Shown here: in pieces, positions 25,218 to 32,641 of the stretch
How the letters are laid out: every line of letters starts with the position of its first letter
Position numbering within the stretch: position 1 is the first letter of the stretch
Assembly (NCBI RefSeq): GCF_025685685.1
Contig: NZ_JAGSYH010000002.1
Location: 854,768 to 918,767, forward strand
Length of the DNA: 64,000 bases
Direction of reading: 5' to 3'
From: Acidicapsa dinghuensis
GTDB lineage: Bacteria; Acidobacteriota; Terriglobia; Terriglobales; Acidobacteriaceae
Position numbers and translations under genes: made by a program
Notes under the pieces: model-generated
Database searches by the model: none
The model's input: the letters and a program-made list of their open reading frames with translations, nothing else
What the model was told of the DNA's origin: nothing

Positions 25218-26165
25218 ATGGCGCACTCGCTTTCGAAAACCTCGCAATTGCCAGCGCAGTGGCGTTTACGCAGCCATATCCTCGATCTCAGCCCATCTCC
25301 ACTCATCATGGGCATCGTCAACATCACGCCCGATTCCTTCTCCGACGGTGGCCTCTATCTCGCCTCCGAACAGGCCATCGCTCACGGCTTGCAACTTCTC
25401 GACGAAGGCGCGGACATCCTCGATCTCGGAGCTGAAAGCACTCGTCCTGGCTCTCACGCAGGCGATCCGTCGCATGCAACCGTCTCTGCGAATGAAGAAC
25501 AGACCCGCCTGCTTCCCGTCATCGAAGGCATCCTCAAAGGCCGCCCCGAGGCCATCCTCTCCATCGATACCTACAAGGCGTCCACGGCCCGCGCGGTCAT
25601 TACCGCCGGAGCGGAGATCGTCAACGACGTAAGCGGTCTCCTTTGGGATCAACAAATGGCGGAAGTATGTGCCGAGCTGAACTGCGGCGTCGTCCTCATG
25701 CACACCCGAGGCAAGCCGGATGAGTGGCGTTCTCTGCCAGCACTTGCCGATGACGAGGTCTTGCCTATCGTCCGCGATGGCCTCGCAGCAAGCCTCGCAA
25801 TCGCGCGCCAGGCCGGCATCGCAGAAGAAGCCATTGTCCTCGACCCCGGCTACGGATTCGGCAAACGTATGAATGAAAATTACGCTCTGCTCGCGCGACA
25901 GGCCGAACTGCTCTCACTTGGCCGCCCACTGCTCGCCGGCCTCTCGCGGAAGTCCTTCCTCATACGCGCATTAACGACCCTGCCTATCTACGCAGATCGC
26001 GAGATAACCCTCGACTCTCGCGATAATGCAGGCATCGCCGCTCTCACGGCGGCCATCCTCAACGGAGCCTCCATCATCCGTGTACACAGCGTGCGTCCCG
26101 CTCTGGAAGCCGCAGCCATCGCAACAGCCATCCTGGCCCACGCGCCCCACCCTGAATCTCTCTAG
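25218..26165 (+). CDS. folP: dihydropteroate synthase
   Basis: 315 residues. Condenses p-aminobenzoate with hydroxymethyl-dihydropterin diphosphate in folate synthesis. Seen: MGIVNITPDSFSDGG, DLGAESTRPGS, LSIDTYKA, EIVNDVSGL, VVLMHTRG, VLDPGYGFGK and GLSRKSF, all pterin or pABA site blocks in order. ATG 25218 gives a normal N terminus; GGAGAG is unusually close to it, and an ATG at 25210 is out of frame. The frame is open further upstream to 24927, but that part crosses the M28 remnant and is not family-like. Confidence 0.95.
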   Translation: MAHSLSKTSQLPAQWRLRSHILDLSPSPLIMGIVNITPDSFSDGGLYLASEQAIAHGLQLLDEGADILDLGAESTRPGSHAGDPSHATVSANEEQTRLLPVIEGILKGRPEAILSIDTYKASTARAVITAGAEIVNDVSGLLWDQQMAEVCAELNCGVVLMHTRGKPDEWRSLPALADDEVLPIVRDGLAASLAIARQAGIAEEAIVLDPGYGFGKRMNENYALLARQAELLSLGRPLLAGLSRKSFLIRALTTLPIYADREITLDSRDNAGIAALTAAILNGASIIRVHSVRPALEAAAIATAILAHAPHPESL

Positions 26166-26289
26166 CTCCTGCCTCATACCCTGCCTTATGTTGTGATACG
26201 ATCTCCGCACACTGCATTCCAGTAAAACGTCGTCCGGCACGATCGCACGACATACCTTTCCTTTACATTTCCGACTTTGGAGGCTAATT

Positions 26290-27627
26290 GTGAAGCTGTC
26301 TCTATCGCCACATGTGCTCGCGCTGACCATACTCTGCGCGGCGCTGCCGGTGGTAGCGCAATCTACTGCGCCACCGCCAGACATTCTCATCAAGAACGCC
26401 ACCGTCATGACCGCTAGCCACGGCACCATCCCGAATGGTTCCGTATGGGTCCACGAAGGCAAGATCGCTGGCGTGGGCACGTCCGTCGATGCACCCGCAT
26501 CCGCCGTTGTAATTGATGCCTCCGGCAAATACCTGACGCCCGGCATCATCGATCCACACTCGCACTCGGCATTGGATGGCGACGTGAACGAAGCTACCAG
26601 CCCCGTCACACCCAGCATGATGATGATCGACGCCTTCGATAATCGCGACGCAGCGCTCTATCGCGCACTCGCCGGTGGCGTAACCACCGAACTGCTTCTG
26701 CACGGCTCGGCCAACATGATCGGCGGCCAGGCCGTGGTTATCAAAAACAAGTTCGGCCTCTCGCGTGACGAAATGCTTTTCCCCAACGCACCGCGCTCCA
26801 TTAAGTTCGCCTCCGGAGAAAATCCGAAGCGCGTCTACGGCAGCCGCAATCAGCTTCCCTCCACGCGCATGGGCAACTTCGAAGTCATGCGCCAGAGCTT
26901 TGAAGACGCCAAAGCCTATATGGCAAGCTGGGACGCCTACAACGTCAAAGTTAAGAAAGACCCCACCGCCATCGCGCCCAAGGTCGATCTCAAGCTCGAA
27001 GCGCTCGCCGATGTTCTGCGCGGCAAGCTTTATGTGCAAATCCACTGCTACCGCGCCGATGAGTTTCTCACAGAAGAAGCCATCGCCAAGCAGTACGGTT
27101 ACAAGATCCGCGCCTTCCATCATGCGCTTGAGATGTATAAAGTCGCGCCCGAGATCGCCAAGGACGGCACCGGCATCGCCACCTTCACCGACTGGTGGGG
27201 ATTCAAAGACGAAGCCTGGGATGCCATTCCGTGGAACGCCGTCATGAGCATGCGCGCCGGCGTTCGCGTCGCACTCAAGAGCGACTCCAACGACCACATC
27301 CGCCGCCTCAATCAGGAAGCGGGCAAGATGGTTCACTACGGCGGAGCAACCGAAGACGAAGCCATCCGCATGGTCACGCTCAACCCCGCGTGGATCATCG
27401 GCGTCGATGACCATACCGGATCGATCGACGTCGGCAAAGACGCCGACCTCGTCATCTGGAACATGGATCCGCTCTCCACCTACGCACGCGCCGAAAAGGT
27501 GTACATTGACGGCGACCTGTTCTTCGACAGCTCGTTACCCGGTCTCGGCGCCACGCATTTCAAAGGCGCCATGCATGACGCAGGCGGCTTCGGCGGTGAA
27601 GACGACAGCGAGGGGGGAATGAACTAA
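26290..27627 (+). CDS. exported amidohydrolase (imidazolonepropionase-like superfamily), metal ligands present
   Basis: 445 residues with a signal peptide (1-23). The TIM-barrel amidohydrolase metal site is visible: DPHSH (His90, His92), IHCYRADE, AFHHALEM and LKSDSNDH. The C-terminal GSIDVGKDADLVIW is the family end. These enzymes hydrolyse cyclic amides, N-acyl amino acids or dipeptides. The start is GTG 26290, preceded by GGAGG. The stop TAA shares a base with the ATG of the next gene, a paralogue that lacks the ligands. An acidic, Gly-rich end (GGFGGEDDSEGG) follows the domain. Substrate unknown. Confidence 0.88.
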   Translation: MKLSLSPHVLALTILCAALPVVAQSTAPPPDILIKNATVMTASHGTIPNGSVWVHEGKIAGVGTSVDAPASAVVIDASGKYLTPGIIDPHSHSALDGDVNEATSPVTPSMMMIDAFDNRDAALYRALAGGVTTELLLHGSANMIGGQAVVIKNKFGLSRDEMLFPNAPRSIKFASGENPKRVYGSRNQLPSTRMGNFEVMRQSFEDAKAYMASWDAYNVKVKKDPTAIAPKVDLKLEALADVLRGKLYVQIHCYRADEFLTEEAIAKQYGYKIRAFHHALEMYKVAPEIAKDGTGIATFTDWWGFKDEAWDAIPWNAVMSMRAGVRVALKSDSNDHIRRLNQEAGKMVHYGGATEDEAIRMVTLNPAWIIGVDDHTGSIDVGKDADLVIWNMDPLSTYARAEKVYIDGDLFFDSSLPGLGATHFKGAMHDAGGFGGEDDSEGGMN

Positions 27628-29006
27628 TGCGATACCAGACTCACTCCATCCTGCTCCTCGCCCTTGCTGCAGCAACAGTACTCTGTGGCTCCAACATCGC
27701 GCTCGCAGCCGGACCAACCTCCGTACATCAGACCGGCACAATCGCCATCGTAGGCGGCAAGCTGCTCACCGTCAGCCACGGCGTCATCGAAAACGGCACC
27801 GTGATCATCCAATACGGCAGGATCCAGGCCGTCGGCGATCCCAGCAGCGTCAAGATTCCCACCGACGCAACCATCATCGATGCCAAAGGCCTCACCGTCT
27901 ATCCCGGCCTCATCGATCCCGACACCACACTCGGTCTTACCGAGGTCGCCGCCGATGAAGAGAGCAACGATCTCTCAGAACCTTCCGACGAGATCATGCC
28001 CCACATGCACGTCGCTGACGCCTTCCACGCCGAAACAGAGCTCATTCCCGTCGCGCGTCTCAATGGCGTCACCAACGCAGTTGTCGCTCCCGGCACGGCC
28101 GACTCCATCGCCGGGCAGGATATCTTCATCCAGCTTGGCGGCGAAAACCGCGACGAGATGATCGTGGGCCGTGACGTAGCGCTCGCCATGAACTACGGTG
28201 CAGAACAACGCCGCCGTGGCGGAAGAGGTGGTGGTGGCTCATTCCCTTCAACACGCATGGGCCTCATCACCCAGCTTCGCCAGAGCCTGCTCGATGCTCA
28301 GCACTACGAAGCCGAACAGAAGGCAGCGGAAAAGAAGACCGATGCCAAACCCGGCGACGACGCGAAAAGCGGCGACAAGGGTCCTGGCAAATCCGACAAG
28401 CGAGATCTCAAGCTTGAGGCTCTGCTGCCCTACCTGCACGGCGAAAAGCCGGTAGTCATTGGCGTCTACGAGGGCTATGACATTGAGAGCATCATGAAGG
28501 TGGCTCAGGAATTCCACCTCAAGGTCATCCTCAATCACGTCACTCACTCGCAGGAAGTCCTCGACGAAATCGCAGCGTATAAAGTGCCCGTCATCGTCGG
28601 TCCCATCTACGACTTTCCCCGAGCCGACGAACGCTACGACGCCGTCTACACCCTTCCCGCCGAACTCGCGAAACGCGGCATCAAGATCGCCATCTCTTCC
28701 GGCGAAGCCGGTGGCCCCGGCGGCGCTCACACTGTTCGCAACCTGCCTTACTCCGCAGGCTTCGCTGTCGCCTACGGACTGCCCTACGATGAAGCCCTCA
28801 AAGCCATCACTCTCAATGTCGCCGAGATGTTCGGCTTCGGGGACAAACTCGGCTCGCTTGACGTAGGCAAACTCGGCAACGTCGTCATCGCCAACGGCGA
28901 CCCGCTCGATGTCCGCACCGATGTCAAGCAGGTCTTCATCGAAGGCGTCTCGCAACCCATGGTCAGCCGCCAGACCAAGCTGCGCGACGAATACAGCAAA
29001 CCCTAA
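27627..29006 (+). CDS. exported amidohydrolase paralogue lacking the HxH metal motif
   Basis: 459 residues with a signal peptide (about 1-28). The overall plan equals the preceding gene (GGKLLTVSHG, VYPGLIDP, FPSTRMG, KLEALLPYL, GSLDVGKLGNVVIANGDPL), but HxH is replaced by Asp99-Thr-Thr101, the IHCYRADE block reads IGVYEGYD, and the Asp block SDSND reads SGEAGG. A Lys/Asp-rich linker (about 228-256) is inserted. It is therefore probably not a metallohydrolase and may be a structural partner in a heteromer with the upstream protein. The TAATG junction implies translational coupling and near equal amounts. Confidence 0.87.
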   Translation: MRYQTHSILLLALAAATVLCGSNIALAAGPTSVHQTGTIAIVGGKLLTVSHGVIENGTVIIQYGRIQAVGDPSSVKIPTDATIIDAKGLTVYPGLIDPDTTLGLTEVAADEESNDLSEPSDEIMPHMHVADAFHAETELIPVARLNGVTNAVVAPGTADSIAGQDIFIQLGGENRDEMIVGRDVALAMNYGAEQRRRGGRGGGGSFPSTRMGLITQLRQSLLDAQHYEAEQKAAEKKTDAKPGDDAKSGDKGPGKSDKRDLKLEALLPYLHGEKPVVIGVYEGYDIESIMKVAQEFHLKVILNHVTHSQEVLDEIAAYKVPVIVGPIYDFPRADERYDAVYTLPAELAKRGIKIAISSGEAGGPGGAHTVRNLPYSAGFAVAYGLPYDEALKAITLNVAEMFGFGDKLGSLDVGKLGNVVIANGDPLDVRTDVKQVFIEGVSQPMVSRQTKLRDEYSKP

Positions 29007-29036
29007 TAGCTTGAACAACAGTGGCTTCAAAGGTAG

Positions 29037-29106
29037 TTGCTTTTAAAGGGAGTGCCGGGGATTTATCCCCGGCACTAAACCAACAAAGTGACCGGCGCTT
29101 CAGCGC
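29037..29106 (+). repeat. dispersed hairpin repeat, copy 1
   Basis: TTGCTTTTAAAGGG leads to a nine-base stem GTGCCGGGG/CCCCGGCAC (29052-29060 and 29067-29075) with loop ATTTAT, then a second small hairpin GCGCT-TC-AGCGC near 29095-29106. A related copy lies at 30379-30446. Such elements are common between genes in Acidobacteria as I know them; function unknown. Confidence 0.8.
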
Positions 29107-29293
29107 GGGCTGCCTGACAGCTATTCAAATAGACTGCGCACCGATGTGAGCAGAAGAGCTTTCCTGCCCAATTCCATGAGCCGATTGGCTGTGAACGATC
29201 CTCAAGATTCTTCGGAATGTTTTCGCTTCCGAGCCGGAATGACCAGCACATCCGCGACTCTGCGAGTAAGTTCGAACAGACTGGAGAAGTGTC

Positions 29294-29479
29294 TTGTTGA
29301 AGTGTTCCGCTTGCGGAAGCCGGCACCTACGTCCTTCGCGCTGGCAATTCACGGATGTTCCACTCTTCCTAACTCTTCGCCTGCCCATCCGATGTGTATC
29401 TTGCGGGGAACGAGAATATCGGGGAGTCTTGGAGGTCATACGGCTGCGAGGATTGCAGCAAAGGCATCTGACTCGCTAA
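29294..29479 (+). CDS. small zinc-ribbon protein (61 residues)
   Basis: Starts at tandem TTG codons (29294/29297), seven bases after GGAG. The protein begins with KCSACGS and has RCVSCGE about 30 residues later, a CxxC...CxxC zinc ribbon, with an aromatic/hydrophobic middle (SRWQF, PLFLTLRLPI) and a basic end. Small ribbon proteins of this layout occur in many Acidobacteria; their function is not known. The two CxxC pairs in the right spacing make this more than a chance frame. A hairpin terminator candidate lies 43 bases after the stop. Confidence 0.6.
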   Translation: MLKCSACGSRHLRPSRWQFTDVPLFLTLRLPIRCVSCGEREYRGVLEVIRLRGLQQRHLTR

Positions 29480-29521
29480 AACTTCATCTCATCAACACAA
29501 CGATGCAAAGAGGACTCGTAT

Positions 29522-29546
29522 GAAACCCGCAATCAAAGCGGGTTTC
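29522..29546 (+). terminator. hairpin downstream of the zinc-ribbon gene
   Basis: GAAACCCGC and GCGGGTTTC form a perfect nine-base stem with a seven-base loop. The T-run is limited to TTT inside the stem, so its strength as a terminator is uncertain. Confidence 0.5.
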
Positions 29547-29623
29547 AAGCAGCATCCAGGAACGGCAACTGCATATATGAGATGAGTTCTAACATGGTAT
29601 CCCATTGAAGCACCGGACCGGTT

Positions 29624-30034
29624 TCAGGCAACACCAACAAAAATGCCCGACGTAGCAGGCCTCTTCTCGGGGGCTCTTCGCGCAATGCAACCTGTGACTA
29701 CGCTCATCAATTGATTGATTCCAACCGGGTACGTCAGAAACGCATCGCCGCCATGCAGTATTCCGGGCATCTCGCCCGTTCCGGTGTAGTAGATGAATGC
29801 CACACGGTCAAACTTCGGCGTTGCTCTTATACGACGGCAGAACTCGTAACCGTCCATGCCTGGCAGCGATACATCCGAAAGAATGACGTCAACATTGACC
29901 AAGTCCAGATCGCGCAACGCCGCTTCTGCACTCGAAACATGCCAGGCCGCATAGCCTCGTATCGATAACAATTCGGCAAGACCTTGAGCCTGAGCCCCAT
30001 GATCATCGACGATTAAAACCCTCATTTCGGTCAC
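29624..30034 (-). CDS. stand-alone response-regulator receiver domain, degenerate
   Basis: 136 residues, one CheY-like domain without output. The acidic pocket is VDDHG near residue 10 and the phospho-accepting Asp is in ILSDVSLPGMDGYEF near residue 54. The conserved Thr/Ser position falls in FIYYTGTGEM, but the conserved Lys of the KP motif is Tyr (FLTYPVG), so signalling may be altered. The start is GTG 30034: AGGAGGGGG lies seven bases upstream; an ATG three codons later is weaker. No kinase gene is nearby. It stands alone in a repeat-rich stretch. Confidence 0.8.
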   Translation of the reverse strand: MTEMRVLIVDDHGAQAQGLAELLSIRGYAAWHVSSAEAALRDLDLVNVDVILSDVSLPGMDGYEFCRRIRATPKFDRVAFIYYTGTGEMPGILHGGDAFLTYPVGINQLMSVVTGCIARRAPEKRPATSGIFVGVA

Positions 30035-30206
30035 GGCTACGCCCCCTCCTGGGGCTTAACGAATCTCAAAATGATGGCGGAACGGTTAATGGGAACTTAG
30101 ATATACAGCGGCAACGCGAAAAGTATCCTGCGAAGAATTGCCCTGAATCAAGATCAAAATTGAACACATTTTGGGCTAATCAAAGAGGCTTTCCATTAGC
30201 GGTAAA

Positions 30207-30317
30207 TCAACGCTTTTTGTTTTTCTTCTTCGCAGTCTTCGCCGCTGGCTCACGCGCAATGCGCTCCTCATCCGTCTTCGTCACAACCAGTTTCTCCGGG
30301 CTCAATCGAATGGACAA
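30207..30317 (-). pseudogene. C-terminal fragment of an unidentified basic protein
   Basis: An open stretch of 36 codons ends in a TGA and codes SIRLSPEKLVVTKTDEER then an Ala/Lys-rich tail (AAKTAKKKNKKR). Its codon pattern and tail look protein-coding, yet an in-frame TGA lies just upstream and only TTG codons could start it. It lies next to a dispersed repeat and probably is a broken gene end. A genuine tiny gene starting at TTG 30317 is the alternative. Confidence 0.35.
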
Positions 30318-30378
30318 GCTCTCGAAAGATCACAGCCACGCGCCTGCTTTGCGCCTGCTTTTGTTCTTGCTTTTGTAG

Positions 30379-30446
30379 CTGCTTTTAAAGGTAGGCCAGG
30401 GATTTATCCCTGGCACAAACCAGCAAAGTGACCGGCGCTTCAGCGC
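30379..30446 (+). repeat. dispersed hairpin repeat, copy 2
   Basis: Same plan as the element at 29037: GCTTTTAAAGG, stem GCCAGGG/CCCTGGC (30395-30401, 30408-30414) with the same ATTTAT loop, then AAACCAGCAAAGTGACC and GCGCT-TC-AGCGC. One G-C pair of copy 1 is A-T here, a compensated change that supports a folded hairpin. Confidence 0.8.
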
Positions 30447-31015
30447 CTGAGGCGAGCTTTTCTGCCTCGTCAGCAATCTGACTCTACAAACGCCGTGTGC
30501 CGGCAATTCTCCTGGCTGATCCCACCATAACTCTCAGGGTGCCTCATCCTTCGCGCATTTTGCGAAGGGTGGGAACGCAACAGCCCGCGCCATCCGTGCA
30601 CATTCGCGCGCAGCACTAATCAATCCTTATTCGGGGTGCGTTCCAGATCTAGACTCAAGCCACCGGCATCGTCCTACCTGTCCATTCCCTAAATCAAAAT
30701 CTATCCCCGCTTTGCGTTGAATTACCCCCGCATCAGGCACACTGAAAGCAAAGGAAAGCCATGTCACAACACACGGATCAACTCACCCCGTCCTTTACCG
30801 TAAAATAAACAGCAACACAAAACCTGTTGCCCGGAAAAATAATCACCCCCTCCCTCTCCCCCTCCCGCTCGCTATCTTCTGTGTTTTCAGTCATCGCGTC
30901 GGGTGAAACGCGAGTTGGCAAGCGGCAGCACAACGCAAAAATGCAGGCTTCTCCACGGATGACTCCCCGGAAACACGAGCCTAAAACCTGCACACCGCAA
31001 CCATGCAACAAAGCA
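30447..31015. other. gene-poor stretch with a second type of palindrome
   Basis: No convincing gene was found. A palindrome at 30545-30571 (CATCCTTCGC/GCGAAGGGTG, one wobble pair) resembles another Acidobacteria intergenic repeat family. The rest is AC-rich sequence without coding features; short frames here are shadows or chance. Confidence 0.5.
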
Positions 31016-31044
31016 AAAGGCCCGCGAATACACCGCAGGCCTTT
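31016..31044 (-). terminator. terminator of the small membrane protein gene
   Basis: AAAGGCC and GGCCTTT form the stem; on the minus strand it is followed by TGCTTTG. It lies 26 bases after the stop of the gene at 31070-31408. Confidence 0.6.
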
Positions 31045-31069
31045 GCTGTTTGCTTCGAAGGAAGAGCCG

Positions 31070-31408
31070 CTAAGCTTCCGCCTCTTCCAGCAGGTCCGAC
31101 TCCATCTCGGCCTGCCGCACCACAGACCACTTCTCCAGATACACCACACCCAGCACCAGACCCACCAGGAAGATCGAAACCGACCCATACTCCAGCGCCG
31201 ACAACCGCTCGTCTTCCTTCACCGTCTGGTAGATCACGATGCCATGCACATTGCGCGGCGTCATCCGCTGTTCGCTCGGAGTTGGTGACTTCGGCAGATT
31301 TTCCAGGTAATCAGTCGATACCATCGCGCTGAAGACCAGCCCCGCCAAACCCGGCAGCAGGAAAAGCAAAGCGAAAAACTTCAAAATAGCCAGATTCTTA
31401 TGACGCAT
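31070..31408 (-). CDS. small two-segment membrane protein of unknown function
   Basis: 112 residues. Two hydrophobic segments (about 8-30 and 70-88) flank a polar loop with YLENLPKSPTPSEQRMTP; the end is acidic (ESDLLEEAEA). No family is recognised. ATG 31408 is chosen because AGGAG precedes it by six bases; the frame is open a little further upstream. It has its own terminator and no close same-strand neighbour, so context gives no role. Confidence 0.7.
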   Translation of the reverse strand: MRHKNLAILKFFALLFLLPGLAGLVFSAMVSTDYLENLPKSPTPSEQRMTPRNVHGIVIYQTVKEDERLSALEYGSVSIFLVGLVLGVVYLEKWSVVRQAEMESDLLEEAEA

Positions 31409-31677
31409 CTCAAACTCCTGTCTCGATGAATGGCCGCGCGTCAATAAGGCAGACTGGCGAAACCTGCGATGCCTATGGGGGAGACGCTGCGGCGCGGATT
31501 AGAAATCCACTCGATCCCTGGAGAGAAAAAGGGGAAGTTAGTCTGCCTTTAGGAGACTCCAGTCGTTACTCAAGTGTCAATCATTCAAAAAGTAATTGGC
31601 AAAACGCCCAAAGGTAACTGTACTTGATGCGGATTTCACCAATTTCGGTGCATTGAAAGCCCGTTGGCTAATAGTGT

Positions 31678-32208
31678 CTATTTTCGTTCTTCCGTATCTT
31701 CAACTCTGCTTGCTTCAAAGCTCACGATCTTCCATTGCCCTGCCGAATTACGCACATACACCCGCGTATACCGGTAGCGCCCTTTCAGCGTCTGATCGTT
31801 TCTCGTTCCATCAATATCGGCAACCGAAGTTACCACCGCTGTTGAATGATAGATGCGAACTTTCTTGTCCGAGACTTCCAGGCTGGTCAGCTTGAACTTG
31901 CCGGAGCGGACACCGTCCACAGCTTCGTCCTTGGTCTCGATCGTACCCGTCGACGAGATCGCCGTGTAGTCATCGGCCAACAGACTTGCCAGTTCCGTGC
32001 TGTTGCCGTTCAGCATGGCTGTTCGCCACGCCTCTTCGCATTTTTCTATCTCATGCTTGTATTCGTGTCGTTGCGCGCGCGGCATGCCGCGCTTCGGCGT
32101 CTGGCCTATGCCTTGTGGCATGACGATCGTAAAGACCACAGCCAGCCATGCGGCCCATAGCAGCCGCCTGCTGGCAATCGGCATTTGAGTCAATATTGTC
32201 CGGGGCAT
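31678..32208 (-). CDS. exported SnoaL/NTF2-like (DUF4440-type) protein
   Basis: About 176 residues from ATG 32208; ATG 32184 and a longer frame to 32280 are also possible, none with a clear ribosome site. A signal segment (LLWAAWLAVVFTIV) precedes a cone-shaped NTF2-like domain: EKCEEAWRTAMLNGN, LLADDYTAISSTG, GTIETKDEAV, and a final VRNSAGQWKIVSFEAS. Such domains bind small ligands or act as isomerases, but most secreted members have no known function. It lies 105 bases downstream of the monooxygenase gene on the same strand. Confidence 0.75.
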   Translation of the reverse strand: MPRTILTQMPIASRRLLWAAWLAVVFTIVMPQGIGQTPKRGMPRAQRHEYKHEIEKCEEAWRTAMLNGNSTELASLLADDYTAISSTGTIETKDEAVDGVRSGKFKLTSLEVSDKKVRIYHSTAVVTSVADIDGTRNDQTLKGRYRYTRVYVRNSAGQWKIVSFEASRVEDTEERK

Positions 32209-32312
32209 ACGCGTTACGAATCGTAGCCTTGGACGCGATCTCAGGTCAAAAGGAATCGACGGACCAATTGCGGTGCGCACGCTCAGGTAGATGCAGACCG
32301 CAGCTTTCGCGC

Positions 32313-32600
32313 CTATGCCAGAGCGGTTAAATTCTCCACACTCCGGTCACGCATCTTCTGGTAAAGCCCTCCAACAGCAAACTTGTTGAAGTGCTCAGTA
32401 GCACGATGCGCCGCCAGCGCCTGTGCATCTTTGTACTGCTCGTAGATGATCACCGTATCGGGGTCATCTTCAACCTGGTGAGGGATATAGCTCACACACC
32501 CCGGCTCTTTGCGCGAAGCTTCGGCCAACTGCCGCAGCGTTTCTGCCATGTCGGCACGGTCCTCTGAGGCAAATTTCAGACGTACGGTGAAGCTGACCAT
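32313..32600 (-). CDS. antibiotic biosynthesis monooxygenase (ABM) domain protein
   Basis: 95 residues, one ferredoxin-like ABM domain: VRLKFASEDRADMAETL, EPGCVSYIPHQ, DTVIIYEQYKD and HRATEHFNKF are in the family order. ABM proteins dimerise and include quinol monooxygenases such as YgiN and haem-degrading enzymes; the short stand-alone form is usually of unknown substrate. AGGAG lies five bases before the ATG. It follows PurA on the same strand by 41 bases. Confidence 0.85.
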   Translation of the reverse strand: MVSFTVRLKFASEDRADMAETLRQLAEASRKEPGCVSYIPHQVEDDPDTVIIYEQYKDAQALAAHRATEHFNKFAVGGLYQKMRDRSVENLTALA

Positions 32601-32641
32601 TTCGGCTCCTGTATTCCATCGTGCCGTATCCGGCCGGTTCG

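Noticed and set aside
29125..29523. Longer frames on both strands around the zinc-ribbon gene
   Set aside because: They lack motifs and ribosome sites; only the frame with the CxxC pairs is supported.
30778..31188. Minus-strand frame of 136 codons
   Set aside because: Its first third is a shadow of the small membrane protein gene and the rest is low-complexity, Trp/Cys-rich chance coding.
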